From NCBI RefSeq assembly GCF_037975245.1, contig NC_092574.1, positions 19,501,713 to 19,565,712 of the forward strand: a stretch of 64,000 nt of DNA, read 5' to 3'. Made by a program: the position numbers and the translations under genes. This DNA comes from Apostichopus japonicus. Taxonomy: Eukaryota > Echinodermata > Holothuroidea > Aspidochirotida > Stichopodidae. The notes below the pieces were generated by a model, which was not told where the DNA came from, ran no database searches, and saw only the letters and a list, made by a program, of their open reading frames with translations. The stretch's first letter is position 1, and every line of letters begins with the position of its first letter. This document shows, one piece after another, positions 57,493-64,000 of the stretch.

Positions 57493-59262
57493 CCCTCCCC
57501 CCCCCCCTCCACCCCCTTCAAAGGTTTAGACATGTTATACGGTACAGTGATCTGTTTGTTTGTTTCTATTTCCAATTTGAAACTTTTATCTTCTCTGGGT
57601 TGGGAAACTGTCTCTTTCAGTTGATTACAATCCTGGGCATAACCTTTAATATTTTGTCCTTTTTTCAAACAATTGCTACCTGTTTCTACTCTAATGTGCT
57701 CAATGAAAGCATGATTTATTACTGCTCATAAACAGTTGTACATGTCTGACTTAAATAAATAGCTTGTAGATTTAGTGTTATTATTTGAACAGTACTGCAT
57801 TCTAATTTTGTACATGTATTTGTTTACAGTTGGTTTTAATAGCCTAATTCTATATTTACCTGTTGTTATCATCAGATAATAAATTGCTTTATTTAGAAAC
57901 TTTCTTAATACAGTGAGTACAAAGTACTAAGGGTATAAAAACGTATTTATAGATAGTATGCAGAACAATGAATGGCCATATAAATGCTGAACAAGAGACA
58001 GGGTAAACACCATCGCACAGAGTACCATATAACTAAAACTTTGCATATAGTTATTTTTACTGCCAAGTCTTCTTTAAATATATTATAAATTTTAATTGAT
58101 TTAAATTTAAAAATAGAATGGAACGATCAGTTTTTAAAAAGGGCCCAGATTGAATGAGGATTTTTTTTATCGTTTCCTTATTAAGTAAACAAAAGTCTCA
58201 GTATGTAGTATGTCTGTATTTTGCTGTTTAGTGGATGAAGATGTACAATAAGGTCATTTTCAAGTCAGCCGAGGTCGAGGTGTGAAAATCTCTCTCTCTG
58301 GTATTCTATCTGATGAATGACATGACAAAGCCTCAACTCTCACAATGACATAGTAGGCTGCCTCATTGACATATAAAATGGTTAACCAAAAAAAAAATTG
58401 AAAATAAAAATTGAAAAGAGTTTGAAGGCACCTTGGTCAGTAAAGGTCGCAGTACAGTAGTACACTTACCTTATTAGTATGCTGTCACAAGTGCTGCAAG
58501 ACTATGTGTGGTTTCTCTTTTGTGGGACACAACAAACCCTATTGGCAGACAGAAAATTACAAAAAATGTGACTGTATTCTGTAAAGTACTTAAATATTAT
58601 ACACTATACATGTGTGGTAATACATATACCGTACATGTGTGGTACAACCTATACAGTCGAAAGTCTTACAAAATCATTCTATGCTGTAGCAGTGGCACCC
58701 TCCATTTTACCAAAACTAATCAAAGGAGAGTGGACACTGCCCTTAGACATCCCCTCTGAACATCATAATATCTTAGCCTCTCCCCCACCCCACCCACCAT
58801 CCCCTGGTCTCATGGTCAGATAAGATTAATAGATGTGTCAAAGTAGGATTTCATTGTTAAGACAATATCTCAAGAAACCTGCCAGACCTGAGTGGCTCCC
58901 CTTTCATGAGCACAAGAACCTTGTTATTTTTGGTCTTGGTCATAAAAAGACATTTGACACTCTTAACGTTGTAAATTTTGAAAATCTCCTTTTAAGCACT
59001 GTACCCCATGATTACTGCCATGGACAGCCCTACTGCCCAAGATTACTCTAAATAGACAAGTTATGGTATAGTGAATTTGACCAGATAATTGACCCAGGTT
59101 TGGTATAAAGTACAACTTATTTCCTTCCACAATTTTTAAAATAAATGAGTAAATTACTGCATGGAAATGAGGGTTAAAGTTATCACATTTTGCAATTTTC
59201 CATAATACAGTCCATACACAATTTTTCTTATATTTTTAATACATTTTTCTGTCTTGTTTTAG
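57493..59262. other. Intergenic, no gene supported
   Basis: Begins with a C-run. At 58938-58995 the plus strand reads FGLGHKKTFDTLNVVNFENL, faintly like a LINE reverse-transcriptase motif, but nothing else supports it. Confidence 0.45.
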
Positions 59263-59354
59263 ATTTACTGTTCTTGCAACCCATGATATTTTCTGTGACA
59301 ATTCAAGAGTATTGGTAAACTGCACAGATGGAAGAGAAGTGGTAACTTTTGCTG
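59263..59354 (+). CDS. Candidate internal exon, gene unknown
   Basis: A 92-base open segment lies between a good acceptor (TTTTTCTGTCTTGTTTTAG) and a donor (GCTG/GTAGGT). In the only frame without stops it reads FTVLATHDIFCDNSRVLVNC, then TDGREVVTFA. The sequence is more protein-like than the surrounding AT-rich DNA. It needs two bases from an upstream exon and leaves one. I do not recognise the family and found no partner exon, so this may be chance. Confidence 0.3.
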
Positions 59355-60487
59355 GTAGGTTTCCCATCTTTCATTTCCTTTAAACCATCTGGTGCGCTTC
59401 CATGGAAATTTGACTACTTGATCCAGTACCATTTCATCTAGCAATATGGAAGTGCAAACGTAATGTGCACTTAATTGGCTTTGCTGGTAGATTTTAATCT
59501 TACTTTAACTAGCATTTTACAGACCTTTTTTTTATCCATCTCCAAGGTGGACCTACTTCGAAGAACAGTTTGTTTCAGGGAGTGGAACTTTCTCTCTCTC
59601 ATTTCGCTTGGAATTGAAAACAATTTTTTTTTCAGATTCAGGGCTCGCTTGCACTAAACTGTTTAACCTGCTAGGAATTCCTGTTGGTTATTTGTCATTA
59701 CTGTACAGTATTCGTATTGGTTCCTTTATTCACTTCACTCCTCTCAGTAAGATTTGGGATATTCTTTGGCATTTATACCAATTATCAAATCCGAGCTGAC
59801 TTGAGTAAAGAAATGTACATTTTTGCAAGTTTATGTGTTCTTCCTCATGGTATTTTCCTTGGAAATCAAACTGTGGTGTGTCATGTCTTATAAAGAAAGC
59901 TATTAATTAATAAAAAGTTGAAACCATATTGTGTAACACAGCTGAATGGACTGTAGGGTGTGTACAGTAAGACTGTCATGAAAAGCCCATGTGCAGTAGG
60001 ATTGTGTTAAACCTTGCATATCACACAGCATGATTAGCAGTACCCCTGAGAGCATCACTGTGTATAAACTGCACACACTGGGAAGTGCTACTGTAGAAAA
60101 TGATGAACTTTGAACATTTTTTTTTTTAATGTTTTCTGTACTTTGTAATATTGCTTTGCTTTGCTTTTGCATGAAAAGAAAAGAGAAAAAGGAGAAGAAA
60201 ACAGAAACAGAAACAGAAAATGCAGACTTTTGCTCCATCAGACTGACTTTGAATTTCAAGCATCTATAGGACGACCAAGCATGCTGAAAAAGTCTGTTCT
60301 TTCCTTTAAATTTTTGTTGGCCACTTTTTGTTTTTGCTTTCTCGTTTTTCTTTGTCGTCTTTGGTTGAACGGTGAAAAAGTTCTCTTCCTTTTCTCTCAC
60401 ACCTTTAGAGTTTGCACTCTTTGCTCCGCCATTCCACTAACACGCCTTTTCACAAGTCTAATACGGTCAATTTTCAACTATCGCACT
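59355..60487. other. Upstream region of the 60488 exon
   Basis: Presumed 5' flank and 5' UTR of the gene starting at 60488. The frame of that gene stays open upstream to 60161, but that part is low-complexity (KKREKGEENRNRNRK, then Phe/Leu/Cys-rich) and is more likely untranslated. Confidence 0.4.
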
Positions 60488-60666
60488 ATGTCTAAGGAGG
60501 AAGATGACGAGGTGTTTGCTCTTTCTTCCGAACAAGGAAAGAAGAAGGTATCGTTCTCAATCTCAGAGGAATCGCCACCGTCTTCTCCGAGAGGCAGCAG
60601 CGGCCCCCAGTTCGGGAAGGAAGGCAGCTCCACGGACCCTCCAGATAATGGATCTCTGAAACAAAA
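60488..60666 (+). CDS. First coding exon of an unrecognised gene, continues beyond the window
   Basis: The ATG with A at -3 opens 59 codons plus two bases and ends at AAAA/GTAAGA, a good donor. The peptide starts MSKEEDDEVFALSSEQGKKK, then VSFSISEESPPSSPRGSSG, and ends with a Gly/Ser/Pro-rich, acidic stretch and a GSLKQ tail. The local GC content and codon use stand out from the AT-rich flanks. The composition is that of a disordered cytoplasmic N terminus with likely phosphorylation sites (SPPSSPR). No domain is visible, so the product cannot be named. No continuation exon was found between here and 64000, so the following intron would exceed 3.3 kb. An in-frame extension upstream to 60161 is possible but less likely. 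Confidence 0.6.
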
Positions 60667-60844
60667 GTAAGATTTCTGAAATAGGGACCTCCCGTTTCCG
60701 GCTGATACCACTGCTTAATTAGGTGGTGGTATAATTGGTATCATGCCAAAGGGAAATTAGAAGAGTGCTCCTCCTCCTTTATTCTTCCTCACCACCCTAA
60801 AAGAACAATCTGGTGATATGACAGAACATATATATATATATATA

Positions 60845-61135
60845 ATAGTAATAATAATAATGTTATTTTTACGACGCTTAAGCGACCACAAATGTGGGAA
60901 AAACACGCAAGGGCAAATGGATTACAACTTACACATCGGGTGGCTACCAGTTCAACATTTTTAATTTTAACTCAAATTGGGATCTTGTTCAATTTAGAAT
61001 GTCATTTCAGATGGAAAACCGTAGATTGCTATTGGATGAAAAACACACCTTACTACCACCCGGCCCGGATCGAACCCAGAACCTCCCAAGTGCTAAGCCT
61101 CATTGCTTGTATAAAACAGCTAGAGTGCTGCATAA
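60845..61135 (-). repeat. Probable tRNA-derived SINE
   Basis: Read on the minus strand, it starts near CAGCACTCTAGCTGTTTTAT and contains a pol III B-box-like GGTTCGATCCGG (about 61068). A non-tRNA body of about 200 bases follows, and it ends in an (ATT)n tail (ATTATTATTATTACTATTA, 60845-60863). A long (TA)n tract abuts its 5' side. No second copy is in the window and no target duplication was seen, so the call rests on B box plus tail. Confidence 0.5.
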
Positions 61136-61138
61136 ATG

Positions 61139-61139
<1 letters not shown>

Positions 61140-61211
<72 letters not shown>

Positions 61212-61216
61212 TATAT
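61140..61216. repeat. (TA)n microsatellite, about 77 bp
   Basis: Alternating TA with minor interruptions (tacata, tatcta) at the right side. Open frames across it are artefacts. Confidence 0.97.
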
Positions 61217-62269
61217 CTATATCTACAAATAAATTAGTAATATGCAACCAGCAGCTTAAATGCATTTATCTTCTTTCTTTCTCTTTTTTCTTTATTTTAT
61301 TGTTATGTTTTATAGAAGAGAAGGGATGGAGGATTTGTTTAAGGTTAACTTGAGTGACAAAATTAATTTTTTTCAGATATGCAGGTTGTATATGGTTACC
61401 ACTTTTAATTGATGAGAAACAGCATTTTTTTTGCATATGAGGCTCATCAATTAGAGTGACTGCGCTGCCTAGTCTAACATACAGCCCTTAATATTGAAAG
61501 GTCAGTTCCTCAGAATGCAACACAAAATTCAATAGGAAAAACAATGGCCTTCAATTAACCTGTGTATAACGCGTTGTAATTTGTCAAGAAAACAAAATGA
61601 TGTTGATTTTCATCCCAGAATGCTCTGCTCTTTACATTCATGTTTTGGCTATGGTATTGGAAATGATTGCACAATGGATTAACATGAACATTAAGGCCTG
61701 CACTGAAGAGTGGGGACACCACTATTGTCACCCACAAAAGTAGCAAGTGGCAATGTGACACATTCGCCTAGCAGCTATCCAAAAATAAATATCCAATGTG
61801 AGAAAATACTCCAACCAACTAATGACACAGAACAAGTTTAATAAATTCAACTTCTTAATTTGCCATGTACCTGTACAGTATTTATTTAGGAGGAACTTTC
61901 TCCTTTAAAAAAAAAAAGATTAAAAGTTACAACTGCAATATTGCTTGATTACATTACAGTACTGCATAAGGACACATATGACTTTGAATACTTAGATACC
62001 GTACAACGTATTGCTTTGGAGCAATCTTTATCCAATGATGACAAAATCTAAATCTAATCTAACTCCTGAAAAAGTTTTAGACTTTCCAACGTTGTAGTAT
62101 ATCTCTGGATCTGGAAAGGAGCAGTTCAAAGATTTATCATATTTTAAAGGTTAATATCTGAAAAATTGGAATATCTTTATTGAAATATTATTAGCACATA
62201 AAGTTTTCTTTCTGCTTGGACTTTGACAACCAATACTTAAAATTCTGCCCAAATCATTCTAAAAGGTGA
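61217..62269. other. Non-coding, presumed intron or intergenic
   Basis: AT-rich. No exon or element recognised. Confidence 0.5.
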
Positions 62270-63140
62270 ATGGGATGGGAGATCAAATGTAATGTGAGGG
62301 AGATCAAATGTAATGGGAGGGAGATCAAATGTAATGGGACGGGGATCAAATGTAATGTGAGGGAGATCAAATGTAATGTTAAGGGAGATCAAATGTAATG
62401 GGAGATCAAATGTAATGGGAAGGGAGATCAAATGTAATGTGAAGGGAGATCAAATGTAATGGGACGGGCATCAAATGTAATGGGAATGGAGATTGAATGT
62501 AATGGGGGGGGGAGATCAATTGTATAAAGGGGGAAATCAGATGTTATGTGATGGAGAACAAATGTTATGTGAGGGAGATCAAATGTAATGGGAGGGAGAT
62601 CAAATGTAATGGGAAGGGAGATGGAATGTAATGTGAAGGGAGATCAAATGTAATGGGAGGGAGATCAAATGTAATGGGAGGGAGATCAAATGTAATGGGA
62701 ATGGAGATCAAATGTAATGGGAGGGAGATCAAATGTATAAAGGGGGAAATCAGATGTTATGTGATGGAGAACAAATGTTATGTGAGGGAGATCAAATGTA
62801 ATGGGAAGGGAGATCAAATGTAATGGGAAGGGAGATCAAATGTAATGTGAGGGAGATCAAATGTAATGGGAAGGGAGATCAAATGTAATGGGAAGGGAGA
62901 TCAAATATAATGGGAAGGGAGATCAAATGTAATGGGAAGGGAGATAAAATGTAATGGGAAGGGAGATAAAATGTAATGGGAGGGAGATCAAATGTATAAA
63001 GGGGGAAATCAGATGTTATGTGATGGAGAACAAATGTTATGTGAGGGAGATCAAATGTAATGGGAAGGGAGATCAAATGTAATGGGAAAGGAGATCAAAT
63101 GTAATGGGAGGGAGATCAAATGTAATGGGAGGGAGATCAA
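62270..63140. repeat. 18-20 bp minisatellite with higher-order structure, about 45 units
   Basis: The basic unit is GGGAGATCAAATGTAATG, in 18-, 19- and 20-base forms (GGGAGG / GGGAAGG spacers). A distinctive variant block, 'tgtataaagggggaaatcag' plus 'atgttatgtgatggagaaca', recurs with its start TATAAAGG at 62523, 62736 and 62995. Groups of units have therefore been copied as 213- and 259-base blocks. The minus-strand LPITFDLP-repeat open frames are by-products. Confidence 0.95.
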
Positions 63141-64000
63141 ACGATTAATTCACTAACCCACGTGTTATCAGATGTTCCTTGTCTGTTGTCAGAATTGATA
63201 TAGTTGACAGATTGGATTTGCTTTTAACGCTTGTAAGCATACAGGTTAGGCTAATGTTACAAAACCGAACAGTGTTAGTGGTATGATGCTTCAAATGGAA
63301 GGGCTAGCAATATTATCCCCTTATACCATTGAAGGAGAATACTGTGTTAAAACAACATTCATTTAAGGAGAATTTCTGAGAGCACTCATGAATTTTTAGT
63401 TGTTCTTGACAAAGGGTAGTTTTAACTGCTTTCTGATACCAAAAATATTATAGATAAAAAGAAACAAAAAGACAAAAATATTAATTTGTAAACAGTTTCA
63501 GGAGATGCTATGATTCAAGTAATACACAACAGGTTTAAGAAAGCTTAGTTGAAGTTTAAATGGTACTGTTAAAGTCAAATTGAATTTGCTGCCTACAGCT
63601 ACTGTAGATCAATAGTGCTTAGACTGTTCATCAGAGGTGTTTGAGCAAACTGCTGTGAAATGTCATTACAGCATCCATTGCACTCTGTCAAACGGATAGA
63701 ATCATCAAAAACATGGAATATAATTTATAAATATTCAAACATGGTCAGCTTTTTAATATGTGCTGTGATATTCCTCCTCTTAATGATTTTTTAGTTCTTT
63801 TTGGTCTTTAGCAATGAGTAACTGTTTTAAGATTAATGGCATTAATATGATGTATAACACATGGCTACTGTGTATAGTCAATATGCCTGCAACCCTGTGT
63901 GGATTCTGAGAAAGCTCCTTGCTGGTATGTACAGGTGTACAATGCATACTACCTCAAGCCATGCTTTATTTGTTAATCGGATCAAGAAGATAAAAAAATT
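63141..64000. other. Non-coding to window end
   Basis: AT-rich with no recognised exon, element or array. It may be the first intron of the gene starting at 60488. Confidence 0.5.

Noticed and set aside
58833-59051. Reverse-transcriptase-like motif KKTFDTLNVVNFENLL
   Set aside because: It vaguely resembles KAFDTVNH-ILL, but no other RT motif follows in any frame, so I cannot support a LINE call.
60161-60487. Upstream in-frame extension of the 60488 exon
   Set aside because: Low-complexity Lys/Glu/Arg then Phe/Leu/Cys text, unlike the GC-rich coding part; treated as 5' UTR.
60720-60750. TGGTATAATTGG, a tRNA A-box match
   Set aside because: No B box at the right distance and no cloverleaf.
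62237-63076. Repeat-protein-like LPITFDLP frames and a CRISPR-like look
   Set aside because: Units are contiguous with no unique spacers; this is a minisatellite in an animal genome.

Overview
This window looks like part of an animal nuclear genome. The base composition is AT-rich, the coding exons are short and flanked by GT..AG splice signals, introns run up to 7.7 kb, and non-coding DNA is dense with microsatellites, minisatellites, small DNA transposons and decayed LINE fragments. There is no operon structure, and I found no bacterial gene, rRNA, tRNA or CRISPR array. The gene and repeat types fit a marine invertebrate, possibly an echinoderm such as a sea cucumber. That taxonomic guess is inference only.

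Three genes can be supported. (1) On the minus strand, nine exons between 559 and 18747 encode all but the C-terminal part of tryptophan 2,3-dioxygenase (TDO2), the haem enzyme that opens the kynurenine pathway. Every splice phase agrees and gives a 339-codon open reading frame. The last exon or exons, about 50 residues, lie to the left of the window. (2) On the minus strand, 33756-35588 is an intact 610-residue single-pass membrane protein with leucine-rich repeats. It sits in one coding exon directly behind a splice acceptor. (3) On the plus strand, 60488-60666 looks like the first coding exon of an unrecognised gene that continues beyond the right edge. A further possible exon at 59263-59354 is weaker.

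The rest is mostly repeats. Four small non-autonomous hAT-like elements (19888-20519, 22243-22603, 40625-40982, 46860-47225) each have CAG..CTG-type terminal inverted repeats or close variants, and each has a perfect 8-bp target-site duplication. The two at 22243 and 46860 are close copies of each other. The one at 19888 sits inside a decayed LINE reverse-transcriptase ORF (about 19640-21420, minus strand). A second LINE 3' end lies at 46220-46790. Other repeat structures are a foldback element whose arms are arrays of a GGGCGAAATGACC-like unit (48262-48910), a near-perfect 69-bp hairpin (54507-54575), an 18-20 bp minisatellite with higher-order organisation (62270-63140), a 1.1-kb inverted-repeat element (56349-57492) with a detached end copy in the TDO2 intron (5200-5288), and several diverged tandem duplications.

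The genes show no functional link to one another. I see no convincing new multi-gene system here; the most unusual material is structural and repeat-derived.
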